Shown: in pieces, positions 36,564 to 45,578 of the stretch | Layout of the letters: every line of letters begins with the position of its first letter | How positions within the stretch are numbered: position 1 is the first letter of the stretch | DNA from: CBDHFQ01 sp965262565 | Lineage (GTDB): Bacteria > Bacteroidota > Bacteroidia > J057 | Reading direction: 5' to 3' | Length of the DNA stretch: 64,000 bases | NCBI GenBank assembly: GCA_965262565.1 | Contig: CBDHFQ010000020.1 | Location: forward strand, 859,309 to 923,308 | Program-made: the position numbers and the translations under genes | The notes under the pieces: generated by a model | Seen by the model: only the letters and a program-made list of their open reading frames with translations | What the model was told of the DNA's origin: nothing | Databases searched by the model: none

Positions 36564-37314
36564 TTACTTCCAGAAGAAGCTAAATCTTCTTGGTAGATTT
36601 CGATAAGACCAGATAGAATCAGGATCTATTACAAACTCAGTTCTACGATTTTTTTCACGACCATCTTCAGAATCATTTGAAGCAATAGGTTCAGTTTCTC
36701 CTTTTCCTAATGCAGTTAAACGATCTCCATTAATTCCCATTTTCTCTAATTCGCGAACGATAGCTAATGCTCTGGCGGAACTTAATCCCCAGTTATCTAC
36801 GTGCTTTTTGTGAATTTTTACAGGCTCATTATCTGTGTGTCCTTCTACAGAAATGTTTAGATCAGGATTACCTTTAATAACGTCTGCCAAAGTAGCAACT
36901 ACACCTTTTCCATCTGTATCTACTACAGCGCGACCAGAACGGAATAAAATGCTATTAGCCATAGTAATGTACAATTTACCATTTCTTGAAGTAACATTTA
37001 CATCACTTGAGTTATAAGTATCGAAAGCATCCTTAATGGCGTCTTGCAAAGAACTGATTTGAGTATTCTTCTCTTTTACTGTTTCTCCAAGCTTGGAAAT
37101 TTTCTTCCTGACTCATGTTGAAGTCCTGCTGAAGCTTGTTTGATTGTTCTTGAAGTTTTGCACTTTCTTCCTGAGCGGAAGCAAGCTCACTTTCTAACGC
37201 TGATTTCTCAGCTGCTGCTGCTGCTAAAGCTTCTTCATACTTCTTTTTGGACACACAAGAAGAGAAAATCGCTAAAGCGACAAAAAAAGTAAAAATGGTA
37301 GTTAAATTTTTCAT
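36564..37314 (-). pseudogene. OmpA-family lipoprotein, single frameshift
   Basis: The 5' frame (37314-37033) gives a lipoprotein signal ending IFSSCVSKKKYEEAL, then a coiled coil (residues 25-75, EKSALESELASAQEESAKLQ). The 3' frame (37049-36564) gives an OmpA C-terminal peptidoglycan-binding domain: NSILFRSGRAVVD, ISVEGHTDNEPV, NWGLSSARALAIVRELEKMG, GEGRT-type sequence GKGETEPIASNDSEDGREKNRRTEFVIDP. Removing one A in GAAAATTTCC near 37095-37104 joins them through EEISKLGETVKEKN. This is the standard exported anchor of the outer membrane to peptidoglycan, about 250 residues after repair. An own terminator follows. Confidence 0.87.
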
Positions 37315-37757
37315 AGCTCGATGGGTATTGAAATAAAAGGTTAAAAAAGTTAGTTAAACGGTAATTTAATGATTTATGATTCAAATTACATATTTATTCA
37401 TACTTAGGATAAATAGCAAATATTGGTACCTAATGTTTTTTAATTAGGATATTCACGTGCAAAAATATGCAATATTTAGAGATAGTTTGTTCCCAAATAA
37501 ATTTAATCCTCACCATATCCCCAAATTTTACATAATTTTGTGAAGAAATTATTCCGATTTCTGCTACAATGATTAGGGCTTTAAGCAGTTTGATTTTATG
37601 TTAAGTAAACTAATACGGGAAATGTGAGTTAAGGTAACTTTACGAATTTAACATTTAACTGAATTTTTACAAGAGGTGTTAATTCAAGTTCAAAGAATTC
37701 CGTATTCTAAACACGAATTATAACTTATTAAATCACACATCATTATAATATCATTTC
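37315..37757. other. Divergent intergenic region
   Basis: 443 AT-rich bases between the divergent ompA-like and sugar dehydrogenase genes. Apart from GTAACTTTACG at 37634 (also present before glmM), I see no convincing promoter, RNA gene or open frame. Confidence 0.5.
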
Positions 37758-39206
37758 ATGAATATTAAAAACTTACTTATCGCGGTGATTGTTTGTTTTC
37801 AATATGTAACGATATCAACCTCAACCGTTTTTGGTCAACCTCAGCTAAGAGTGATTCCATTTGCTTCTGGATTCAATCTGCCTGTAGACATTGCACATGC
37901 AGGAGATGAAAGACTATTCATCGTTGAGAAAGCGGGATTAATCAGGATTTTAGATGCTGATAGAGAAATCCTGGAAGAACCGTTCTTAGACCTTACAGAT
38001 CAGGTCAGATCTGTAGAGTCTGAAAGAGGACTGCTTGGTCTTGCGTTTCATCCTAATTACGAGGAAAATGGCTGGTTTTTCGTAAACTACTCTGATTTAA
38101 GTGGAAATACACAAATAGTACGTTTTACTGTCAGTGAAACCGATCCTAACATTGCTGATCCTGAAAGCGAAACTCCCCTTTTGTCTGTCGTTCAGGATTT
38201 CATCAATCACAACGGAGGTGATTTGAATTTTGGCCCTGATGGATATCTATATATAGGCTTGGGGGATGGAGGATCAGGTTTTGATCCAAATGGAAGAGCA
38301 CAAGATGGAAAGACATTTTTAGGTAAAATGTTGAGAATTGATGTGAACGAAGGAGACACTTATCAAATTCCTGAAGATAATCCCTTTATCAATGATACCA
38401 CTGTATTAGACGAAGTTTGGGCTACAGGATTAAGAAATCCTTGGAGATACAGTTTTGATAGAGAAACGGGAGATATGTGGATAGGAGATGTAGGACAAGG
38501 AGAAAGTGAAGAAATTTCCTTTCAGCCTGCCGGAAGTATAGGAGGCGAGAATTATGGTTGGGTATGTTTTGAAGGGACATTGGTGAATGATGGGAACAAT
38601 GAAAAATTTGATCCTTGTGATGAACTCAGTGAACCTGTTTTTCCTGTTTTTGAGTACGGACACAATGTTAATGGAGGATTTTCTGTAACTGGAGGATACG
38701 TATACAGGGGTAGTTCCTTTCCCGATCTGATAGGTAATTATGTGCTGGCGGATTACTCTTTGGGAAGATTTTGGACTATCGCCCAAACTTCTGAGGGGAC
38801 TTTTACTACAACGGAACAAGGAGTAATCTTCGGAAGAAATGGTGCGAGTACCTTTGGTGAAGACGTGAATGGAGAATTATATGTAGCCCATTACGAAAAC
38901 GGGGATTTATTTCAGGTAGGTACAGAAAGCTCTGTATCCATTAAACCCTCTCAATACCAAGAATTATCTGTATTTCCTAATCCAACGAAGGGAACTGTTG
39001 AGTTTACATGGGAAAATAAAGGAAATCAACCCTACACTTTTTCTGTTTTAGATTTACAAGGTAAAATTATCTTTGATAAAGATGGTATCAGAGGGAATTC
39101 TTATACCTGGGATGCTTCAAATCTTAATGCCGGAGTTTACATGGTTCAAATGGTTGGAGAAACATTGGAAAATGGATTTACAAATAAATTAGTCATCTCA
39201 AAATAG
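37758..39206 (+). CDS. PQQ-dependent sugar dehydrogenase with type IX sorting domain
   Basis: A 482-residue secreted protein. After a signal peptide (to TVFGQ) comes a six-bladed propeller of the glucose/sorbosone dehydrogenase family: FNLPVDIAHAGDERLFIVEK, GLLGLAFHPNYEENGWFFV, NHNGGDLNFGPDGYLYIGLG, DGGSGFDPNGRAQD, WATGLRNPWRYSFDRETG, WIGDVGQGESEEI. Catalytic His (NHNGG) and PQQ-binding residues are in their usual places. Residues about 405-482 (SVFPNPTKGTVEFTW, LDLQGKIIFDK, LNAGVYMVQMVG) form a type IX secretion type A sorting domain, so it is exported to the surface. Likely oxidises a sugar at the surface with a quinone cofactor; the substrate is unknown. Single gene with a strong terminator. 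Confidence 0.9.
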   Translation: MNIKNLLIAVIVCFQYVTISTSTVFGQPQLRVIPFASGFNLPVDIAHAGDERLFIVEKAGLIRILDADREILEEPFLDLTDQVRSVESERGLLGLAFHPNYEENGWFFVNYSDLSGNTQIVRFTVSETDPNIADPESETPLLSVVQDFINHNGGDLNFGPDGYLYIGLGDGGSGFDPNGRAQDGKTFLGKMLRIDVNEGDTYQIPEDNPFINDTTVLDEVWATGLRNPWRYSFDRETGDMWIGDVGQGESEEISFQPAGSIGGENYGWVCFEGTLVNDGNNEKFDPCDELSEPVFPVFEYGHNVNGGFSVTGGYVYRGSSFPDLIGNYVLADYSLGRFWTIAQTSEGTFTTTEQGVIFGRNGASTFGEDVNGELYVAHYENGDLFQVGTESSVSIKPSQYQELSVFPNPTKGTVEFTWENKGNQPYTFSVLDLQGKIIFDKDGIRGNSYTWDASNLNAGVYMVQMVGETLENGFTNKLVISK

Positions 39207-39343
39207 GATAGGGCTGTTGTAAACACTCATGAAACCAGCTTGAATCTGCTTAGGGTGGTGCAATATTAATGGTCATTCTAACAATTAATTCTATTGGATA
39301 TCGACTACATAATCTAATTCTATTGAACAACTTTTGAAAAAAG

Positions 39344-39396
39344 AAAACCCAAAGGATAGCTGAGTCGGAAAAGGTAGCTATCCTTTGGATTTTCTT
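39344..39396. terminator. Bidirectional rho-independent terminator
   Basis: A long stem (AAAACCCAAAGGATAGCT / AGCTATCCTTTGGATTTTCTT) lies between the convergent sugar dehydrogenase and cysQ genes, with A and T runs at the two ends. It can end both transcripts. Confidence 0.85.
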
Positions 39397-39416
39397 TATG
39401 TATTCAAATGATATTT

Positions 39417-40220
39417 CTATAGGTTTCTATTGGCAAATCCAATAAAGAATGGATTAAGGAGATTTTCCTTATTATAAGTTAATGATTGCTGATCATCGTG
39501 TCTTATTACGGTTCCACCTGCTTCTTCCACCACAATGTGAGCCGCCGCAGTATCCCATTCCATGGTAGGAGCTAATCTGGGATAAATATCTGCTTTTCCC
39601 TCTGCTAGTAGCATAAATTTAAGTGAACTCCCCATTGAGACGGTTTGCGGTTCATCAAATTGTTGTATATAATCCGATACTGCCTGGCTCATATGAGACC
39701 TGGAGCATACGATTCGCAACCCTTTATCTTTCATCCTAAAGGAGGATGCGTGAATTTGTCTGGCCGCTTCATCTTTTTCCTTGACAAAAGCCCCTTCCCC
39801 TTTGGCAGCATAAAAGGAAGTCTGCGAAACGGGAATATGGACACACCCTAAAACGGGTTGATTGTTCTCTATTAACGCAATGTTAACAGTAAATTCCCCA
39901 TTCCTTTTGATAAATTCCTTGGTTCCATCTAGAGGATCTACGAGCCATAACCTATTCCACGATTTCCTTTCCTCATACGGAAGATGTTTACCTTCTTCGG
40001 AAAGAATGGGGATGTCAGGGGTTAACTTAGTCAAATGATCCACAATAATATGATGTGCAGCTTTATCGGCCAAGGTTAGAGGGGAATCATCAGCTTTAGC
40101 ATCCACCTGACCGAAGCGGTCTTCATCGGCATAAATTTCTAAAATAGCATCACTCGCTTTAACGCAAATATCTACTAAAGAGGAGAGCAAGGTGTTAGTA
40201 TCCAAGGAAATTGTTGGCAT
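39417..40220 (-). CDS. cysQ: 3'(2'),5'-bisphosphate nucleotidase
   Basis: A 267-residue inositol-phosphatase-fold enzyme removing 3'-phosphoadenosine 5'-phosphate formed during sulfate assimilation. The metal-site motif is LWLVDPLDGTKEFIKRNGEF, preceded by ILSEEGK and followed by the conserved late region APTMEWDTAAAHIVVEEAGG. Normal length. It follows trxB in the same direction (about 100 bases), a plausible link since reductive sulfate use needs thioredoxin, though a terminator lies between the two. Confidence 0.93.
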   Translation of the reverse strand: MPTISLDTNTLLSSLVDICVKASDAILEIYADEDRFGQVDAKADDSPLTLADKAAHHIIVDHLTKLTPDIPILSEEGKHLPYEERKSWNRLWLVDPLDGTKEFIKRNGEFTVNIALIENNQPVLGCVHIPVSQTSFYAAKGEGAFVKEKDEAARQIHASSFRMKDKGLRIVCSRSHMSQAVSDYIQQFDEPQTVSMGSSLKFMLLAEGKADIYPRLAPTMEWDTAAAHIVVEEAGGTVIRHDDQQSLTYNKENLLNPFFIGFANRNL

Positions 40221-40245
40221 CCTTATAAATTGAGTTAAAAAATAA

Positions 40246-40269
40246 AAGTGGATGTCATAACATCCACTT
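40246..40269 (-). terminator. Rho-independent terminator of trxB
   Basis: On the minus strand the ten-base stem AAGTGGATGT / ACATCCACTT is followed by TTATTTTTT. It stands between the trxB stop and the cysQ start, so cysQ probably has its own promoter or relies on readthrough. Confidence 0.75.
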
Positions 40270-40322
40270 CTGCGAAATATATAAATCTTATCGGTTAAAT
40301 CAAGTCCAAGAGTCTCATCGGT

Positions 40323-41306
40323 TTAGTTATGAGACTGTACGGCTTCCTCTGTAAGGGAAGATCCCATAGATTCGCGAGTTGCTAACCATCTCTCAGCATC
40401 TATAGCAGCCATACATCCTGTACCCGCTGCTGTAACTGCTTGTCTGTAGACGTGATCTGCTGCATCTCCACTAACAAATACCCCTTCAATATTGGTAAAT
40501 GTTCTTCCTGGAGTAGAAGGCATAATGTAGCCCTGATCGTTCATATCCAATTGACCTTTGAATATGTCTGTATTGGGTTTGTGTCCAATAGCAACAAACA
40601 AAGCCCCCACGGGAATAACAGACGATTCTTTCGTCTTATTATTTTCAACAATAATTTGTTCTACTTTTTCTTTGCCTTGAATATCTCTTACTTCTGTGTT
40701 CCAATAGACGTGGATATTAGGGTTATTCATCACTCTGGACTGCATTATCTTGGAAGCACGTAATTCATCCCTTCTTACCAGCATATGCACTTTGGGAGAA
40801 AGTTTAGATAAGTAAATAGCTTCTTCCGCGGCTGTATCTCCTCCTCCAACAATAGCTACTTCTTGTCCCTTGAAAAAGAAACCATCACAAACAGCACATG
40901 CACTTACGCCTCTGTTAGCAAATACTTTCTCTCCTTCTAATCCCAACCATTTAGCAGAGGCTCCTGTGGCAATAATCACTGAATCCGCCGTATATTCCAT
41001 TCCCCCACCTGTCCAGAGTCTTTTTGGATGAGCATTCAACTCAACTTTATCAATTTGCTCATATTTTATTTGCGTACCAAAACGCTCTGCTTGCTTTCTG
41101 AAATCCTCCATCATTTCAGGGCCCATAATTCCTTCCGAATAACCGGGATAGTTTTCGACATCTGTAGTTATCATTAACTGACCCCCAGGTTGCATTCCGC
41201 TGAATATGAGAGGATTTAATTCAGCTCTGGCAGCATAAATAGCAGCTGTGTATCCTGCTGGGCCAGAACCTATGATGATACATGAATAATGATTTGAAGC
41301 ACTCAT
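40323..41306 (-). CDS. trxB: Thioredoxin reductase
   Basis: A 327-residue low-molecular-weight NADPH-thioredoxin reductase. FAD-binding GSGPAGYTAAIYAARA at the N-terminus, the redox-active CAVCDG (about residue 136), the NADPH loop VGGGDTAAEEAIYLSK, and late GVFVSGDAADHVYRQAVTAAGTG. All expected residues are present. A short tail of about 15 residues after the FAD domain is unremarkable. No thioredoxin gene is adjacent. Confidence 0.95.
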   Translation of the reverse strand: MSASNHYSCIIIGSGPAGYTAAIYAARAELNPLIFSGMQPGGQLMITTDVENYPGYSEGIMGPEMMEDFRKQAERFGTQIKYEQIDKVELNAHPKRLWTGGGMEYTADSVIIATGASAKWLGLEGEKVFANRGVSACAVCDGFFFKGQEVAIVGGGDTAAEEAIYLSKLSPKVHMLVRRDELRASKIMQSRVMNNPNIHVYWNTEVRDIQGKEKVEQIIVENNKTKESSVIPVGALFVAIGHKPNTDIFKGQLDMNDQGYIMPSTPGRTFTNIEGVFVSGDAADHVYRQAVTAAGTGCMAAIDAERWLATRESMGSSLTEEAVQSHN

Positions 41307-41447
41307 TTATATAGTATCTTATTATAAAATTCTAATAACTTAATTTCAAATATAAATATTTGTACGATAATATCCTTACAGAAGATTCATTAGCACTGTT
41401 TACAAAATGCGATTCTTTTGTAAGAAGATGATTTGAATATGTGCTAT

Positions 41448-42626
41448 TTATACTAATAAGCTTAAAAGGTCGTCATTTGTTAAATCTGAAAATCTATTTT
41501 TCAGTATCTCGATCAATCTTTTTAAATAGGCATGGTCCAGTTCTTCTGGACTTTTAATATGAGGACTAAGTTGGAAGGGCTGAGATAACAGGGAACCCTG
41601 TTTTTCTTCCACCGTATTACTAAAGGCCTTTCCTGTAAATAAGGTGTTTACATATTTTTTTACATCTGTTTTGGCGAGAGGATGACTAGACAAAGCTTTT
41701 TCTACAACAGACTCAATCATTTCATTCATAGACATTTCTCTTTTTCCCTCTAATTCGTCAAAAAGTACAGAAGATAAATATATACGAATATTAGTATTTT
41801 TAATATATCGCATTTTTTTGGCCAGAAAATTAGAAGCAGATTCTAATGTATTGTCTGAATGAGAATACTCAGAGGAATGTAAATATACTGTGGGTGAACC
41901 ATTATTTCGCATATCTAGTTTTCTGACAACATCACCTTCATAAGCTTGAAGAAATTTTGTGAAGGAAGTAAACCCGAGTAGTTTTTCATTGAAATTTGGA
42001 TCTATTTTCAATAGTGCCTGTTTAAAGGTCGATAAAAAAACGGGTTCATCTGTGCCATTTGTTTCAATGTATTTATTGATCAAGCTTCTTCCATAGGAAA
42101 TTTGTTCAGGTGGGGAATAGTTAATATGGTTTGGGTATACATCGAAGGTTCCAAAAATACTTTCCAGTGCAGTGAATTCTATGCTATTCTTTTTAATCAA
42201 TCTAGCGACACTGTGTTCGAATCCTATGACAGATACATTGACCCCTTTAGATTTGACATATTGCAGGAGAGGAATAAAATCAGCATCTCCAGAACCTATC
42301 ACCATGACTTTTACATGTGGAAGGCGCTCAAGATGATCCATTACATCTACGGTAAGTTTTACATCCACTCCATTCTTGCCCTGTAAATTGGTTTCAGGCA
42401 TATGAACTAATTCAAAACCTGCTTCCAAAAGGATCTGTTGATATTGACTACATATTTCTTTGTTCCAATCGGCATATGCCTTTTTGACACATAAAGCTCC
42501 CCTTTGAGTAGCATATTCAATTATAGGGCCCACTGACAACGGTTTTTCCATTCCAGGATATACAGTTTCAGCAGAGATGGCAAGGTTTTCAAAATCAAGA
42601 TAAATCCCGACATTTGGTTCTTCCAT
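41448..42626 (-). CDS. NYN (PIN-like) nuclease domain with OST-HTH/LOTUS domain
   Basis: A 392-residue protein. Residues 1-155 form a NYN/LabA-like PIN fold with its acidic residues: YLDFENLAISA, the second Asp in GVDVKLTVDVMDHL, and GSGDADFIPLLQYVKSKGVNV. This is a probable metal-dependent RNase. About 170-250 (GRSLINKYIETNG, ALLKIDPNFNEKLLGFTSF) match an OST-HTH/LOTUS RNA-binding domain, and a second, weaker helical module follows to the C-terminus (RIYLSSVLFDELEGKREMS). NYN plus OST-HTH is a recognised architecture in bacteria thought to act on RNA. Between the trxB and cysteine desulfurase genes, same strand. Confidence 0.87.
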   Translation of the reverse strand: MEEPNVGIYLDFENLAISAETVYPGMEKPLSVGPIIEYATQRGALCVKKAYADWNKEICSQYQQILLEAGFELVHMPETNLQGKNGVDVKLTVDVMDHLERLPHVKVMVIGSGDADFIPLLQYVKSKGVNVSVIGFEHSVARLIKKNSIEFTALESIFGTFDVYPNHINYSPPEQISYGRSLINKYIETNGTDEPVFLSTFKQALLKIDPNFNEKLLGFTSFTKFLQAYEGDVVRKLDMRNNGSPTVYLHSSEYSHSDNTLESASNFLAKKMRYIKNTNIRIYLSSVLFDELEGKREMSMNEMIESVVEKALSSHPLAKTDVKKYVNTLFTGKAFSNTVEEKQGSLLSQPFQLSPHIKSPEELDHAYLKRLIEILKNRFSDLTNDDLLSLLV

Positions 42627-42717
42627 GAATAATAACCCTTCTTACTTATTCTTAATACGATCCCTTCCCACAATGAATTCAGGCCATATCTTTAGATTAC
42701 TGATTTTGAATATGAAT

Positions 42718-43866
42718 TTAAACTGCTACCGATAATTTCAATATTTCTTTTAGCTTAATTATGACATGGTCAATCTCAGCTTTAGTCGTTGTATCTGAAA
42801 ATGAGAATCTTAACGCATTATTAATTTTGTTAGGTTCTTTACCCAAGCAGGATAATACATGAGAACCTGCAGCGGCACCGGAACTACAAGCTGATCCACC
42901 TGAAACGGAGATTCCATGTAAATCCAGGTGAAAAAGAAGCATGAGGTCCTCATCTTTAGGAAAAGATATATTGAGAATGGTAGGCAACACATTACTATTG
43001 TTAGTTGGCCCGTTTACTTCAATGTCAGGAAAGAACGCTTTGAGCTGATTTAACATATAATTCTTTAAATCAGCGATGTATGTTAATTTTTGTTCTAAAT
43101 GTTGATAACTTAATTCAAGTGCATATGCCATTCCTACGATCGATGCCACATTTTCCGTTCCCGCTCTTAGATTTCTCTCCTGGCTTCCTCCGTGAATGAA
43201 TGGAGATGCTTTCACCCCTTTTTTTATGTATAAAAATCCTATGCCTTTCGGTCCGTAGAATTTATGGGCAGAAGCAGTAATAAAATGTACCGGGGTATTA
43301 CTGAGATTGAAAGGTACTTTCCCCATGGTTTGTACAGTATCTGAAAGAAATAAAGCGCCATATTTCTCACATAGGTTTCCTGCTTCTTCTAGATCCAAAA
43401 GACATCCTAATTCATTATTTGCATGCATTAATGCAACTAATGCTTGAGGATTTTTTTGTAAATGAGCTTCAAGGGAGTCCAGAATGATCATTCCTTCAGT
43501 GTCAACGTCGACATAACTTACTTCAACTTTTTGTTTTTTCTCCAGCTTTTCTACTGTGTGAAGTACAGCATGATGCTCTGTCTTACTAGTGATGATATGA
43601 TTAATATGATGAGTTTCAACAGCATTAATAATTGCCATATTGTCTGCTTCCGTTCCTCCACTTGTAAAAATAATCTCAGAAGCAGTGGCTCCTATGATAG
43701 AAGCGATCGTCCTTCTCGCTGTCTCTATAGCTGCCCTTAATTCTCTCCCTTCAGCATGTGAAGAAGATGGATTTCCCTTGTACCCTAATATATAGGGTTT
43801 CATTTTTAGAAAAACTTCTTCATGAAGAGGGGTCGATGCCGCATAGTCTAAATAAATTCTTTCCAT
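42718..43866 (-). CDS. Cysteine desulfurase
   Basis: A 382-residue fold-type I PLP enzyme of the IscS/NifS group, supplying sulfur for Fe-S clusters and tRNA thiolation. MERIYLDYAASTPLHEEVF at the start, FTSGGTEADNMAI, the PLP Lys in ITASAHKFYGPKGIG, LRAGTENVASIVG, and the persulfide Cys in SGGSACSSGAAAGSHVL. The mobile Cys loop is of the long IscS-like type. No iscU, hesB or tRNA thiolase gene sits next to it in the window. Confidence 0.93.
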   Translation of the reverse strand: MERIYLDYAASTPLHEEVFLKMKPYILGYKGNPSSSHAEGRELRAAIETARRTIASIIGATASEIIFTSGGTEADNMAIINAVETHHINHIITSKTEHHAVLHTVEKLEKKQKVEVSYVDVDTEGMIILDSLEAHLQKNPQALVALMHANNELGCLLDLEEAGNLCEKYGALFLSDTVQTMGKVPFNLSNTPVHFITASAHKFYGPKGIGFLYIKKGVKASPFIHGGSQERNLRAGTENVASIVGMAYALELSYQHLEQKLTYIADLKNYMLNQLKAFFPDIEVNGPTNNSNVLPTILNISFPKDEDLMLLFHLDLHGISVSGGSACSSGAAAGSHVLSCLGKEPNKINNALRFSFSDTTTKAEIDHVIIKLKEILKLSVAV

Positions 43867-44064
43867 AAATGCCGATGGTATTGTATTTAACTGCTCGTCA
43901 AAATATTGATATTACTAATATAGCAGGACTATTCATTCTCACACAAGCAGAAAAATCAATTAGGAACAGCGAAAGTCGAATATAATGTTGGCGGAGGTAT
44001 GAAATTGAATTAATAAATCAATAATAAGATTAATCCTTAATCCGATATATGTGTAATGCTTGAA

Positions 44065-44199
44065 ATGGCAATTTTTGTGCGTGAAATGTATTTGAGTTGC
44101 ATCTTGTGTATAATAGGGGGGGGGACATCTTTTTCGCAGGAACCCTATATTACAGGTGAGCTTTTATATTTGGAAGGAGAATCATCTTCCCACAATTAA
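44065..44199 (+). CDS. Small exported peptide or 5' remnant with G9 tract
   Basis: A 44-codon frame (ATG 44065 or 44086). From the second Met it reads like a signal peptide (MYLSCILCIIGGGTSFSQ) followed by EPYITGELLYLEGE, similar to the front of secreted proteins that begin ...PGELLVQL. It contains a run of nine G (44116-44124) inside the signal and overlaps the 3' end of the opposite glycosyltransferase gene by 50 bases. It may be a truncated remnant of a secreted protein gene or a short exported peptide; no homology is claimed. Confidence 0.35.
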   Translation: MAIFVREMYLSCILCIIGGGTSFSQEPYITGELLYLEGESSSHN

Positions 44200-45145
44200 A
44201 ATGATGAAGTGGACACGATTTTTTTCCGTGTAAATCACAAGGTCTGCAATGGAGCTCTTCTTCAATTTCTACGACGTAGGAAGAGTCCGATAAAGGGCCA
44301 AATCCAAACTCAGGAACAGTAGAGCAAAAGAAAGCGGTAACAGGAGCATTCATCGCTGAAGCTATATGCAAAGGGCCAGAATCATTGACATAATTCATGT
44401 GGGCATGTTTCATCAGAGCAGCTGATTCCAGCAGACTTAATGATCCTGCTAGCCCGATTACCCCTTTTCGATCGGTCTGCTGTATGATTTTATCACATAG
44501 TACTTTATCTGAAGGTCCACCTAATAAATAAATGGAGAAATTCTGAGGAATTTGATAAATCAGTTCTATCCATTTTTCTATGGGCAATTGCTTGGTGTAC
44601 CAAACTGAAGCTGGAGCAATACATATATATGGGAGATCTTTATATTTTTTGACAGCTTCAAACTGCATGTGATTAGGATAGAGTCGAGGGGTAAATCTTT
44701 CTGAAGGAAAAATAGAGGTTAAGGTAGATAGATTTCGGTCTATCTCATGCGTTCCTTCCTTTATCATATGAGGTACACGTTGGTTAAACAAAAATGATAA
44801 GGGATTTTTTCTGAACCCAATTTTAATGTGGCCTTTGGATAAAGCAGTAAGAATACCTGTAGAAGTAAATCGCTGTAAATTAATTACATAATCGTAGGAG
44901 TACTTGCGGATATTAGCCAGGAGTTTTACGAAATGTCTGTATTTCTTCTCCTTCTTGTTCCAAATATGCAATTGGTGAATATATGGATGCTCAGCCAATA
45001 ATCCTTCATTTCCCTTTCTAAGACAAACATCTATTAAACTATCTGGATAATGATAATGGATGGCTTCTACCACAGAGGTTGCCAGAATAACATCTCCCAA
45101 AAAAGCAGTCTGAATAATTAAAAAGCGCTTCCTTTTTGATTGCAT
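44150..45145 (-). CDS. Glycosyltransferase family 9 (heptosyltransferase-like)
   Basis: Start at the ATG ending at 45145 (MQSKRKRFLIIQTAFLGDVI), because a TTG at 45166 only adds seven residues. The N-terminus FLIIQTAFLGDVILATSVVEA is the ADP-heptose acceptor-side pattern of WaaF/WaaC enzymes. Further motifs are YICIAPASVWYTKQLPIEKW, LLGGPSDKVLCDKI, IGLAGSLSLLESAALMKHA and NDSGPLHIASAMNAPVTAFF. It likely adds heptose in lipopolysaccharide core synthesis, which fits a heptose-7-phosphate kinase gene 2 kb away. A Cys/His-rich tail (EELHCRPCDLHGKKSCPLHH) might hold a metal, as in some family members. Confidence 0.88.
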   Translation of the reverse strand: MQSKRKRFLIIQTAFLGDVILATSVVEAIHYHYPDSLIDVCLRKGNEGLLAEHPYIHQLHIWNKKEKKYRHFVKLLANIRKYSYDYVINLQRFTSTGILTALSKGHIKIGFRKNPLSFLFNQRVPHMIKEGTHEIDRNLSTLTSIFPSERFTPRLYPNHMQFEAVKKYKDLPYICIAPASVWYTKQLPIEKWIELIYQIPQNFSIYLLGGPSDKVLCDKIIQQTDRKGVIGLAGSLSLLESAALMKHAHMNYVNDSGPLHIASAMNAPVTAFFCSTVPEFGFGPLSDSSYVVEIEEELHCRPCDLHGKKSCPLHHFNCGKMILLPNIKAHL

Positions 45146-45166
45146 CTCAACAAAACAAAATACCAA

Positions 45167-45578
45167 TGGAACAATTCTCCAATATTAAGAAGGGATTCCT
45201 GCTCTACAAAGAAATCCATTCGCTTTATAGAAAGGAAGGAAAACAAAAAACCCTTTCACAATAAGCGAAAGGGCCACACACAAACAAAAACACAACCCAA
45301 ATTAACCTAAACCAATATCATATAAATATTATATACCTTGATCAATCTTAACTCTTCAAATATATATTCCTGCCTAAATATGGGCTAAGTGATTCATTAT
45401 GAATTATTACATATGTTATATTTTATTCCGAAAATAAGTAAATTTAAAAAGTAATAATTTGCTGATGTGAAAATTAAATACTGGCTTGGGAACCTCTACC
45501 GCTATGAATTCAATTTGTAGCGTATTTTCTATCTAGAATATTACCTGTATATTTGGCACTCTCAGATTTTACTTACAC
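45167..45578. other. Intergenic region with hairpin/T-run transcript candidate
   Basis: 412 bases between divergent genes. The distal half is AT-rich. The minus strand has a TATATTTG box (45357-45364) and, about 100 bases on, a hairpin followed by a T run (see 45245-45345). The plus strand has another TATATTTG box (45548-45555) just before the 45579 gene. Confidence 0.5.
45245..45345 (-). ncRNA. Candidate small RNA or attenuated leader
   Basis: On the minus strand a TTG/T-rich segment is followed by the stem CCCTTTCGC / GCGAAAGGG-type (45251-45272: CCCTTTC loop GAAAGGG) and TTTTTT, a strong terminator, about 100 bases before the glycosyltransferase start. A short transcript ending here is therefore likely. 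It may be an independent small RNA or a leader whose termination controls the downstream gene. No family recognised. Confidence 0.35.
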
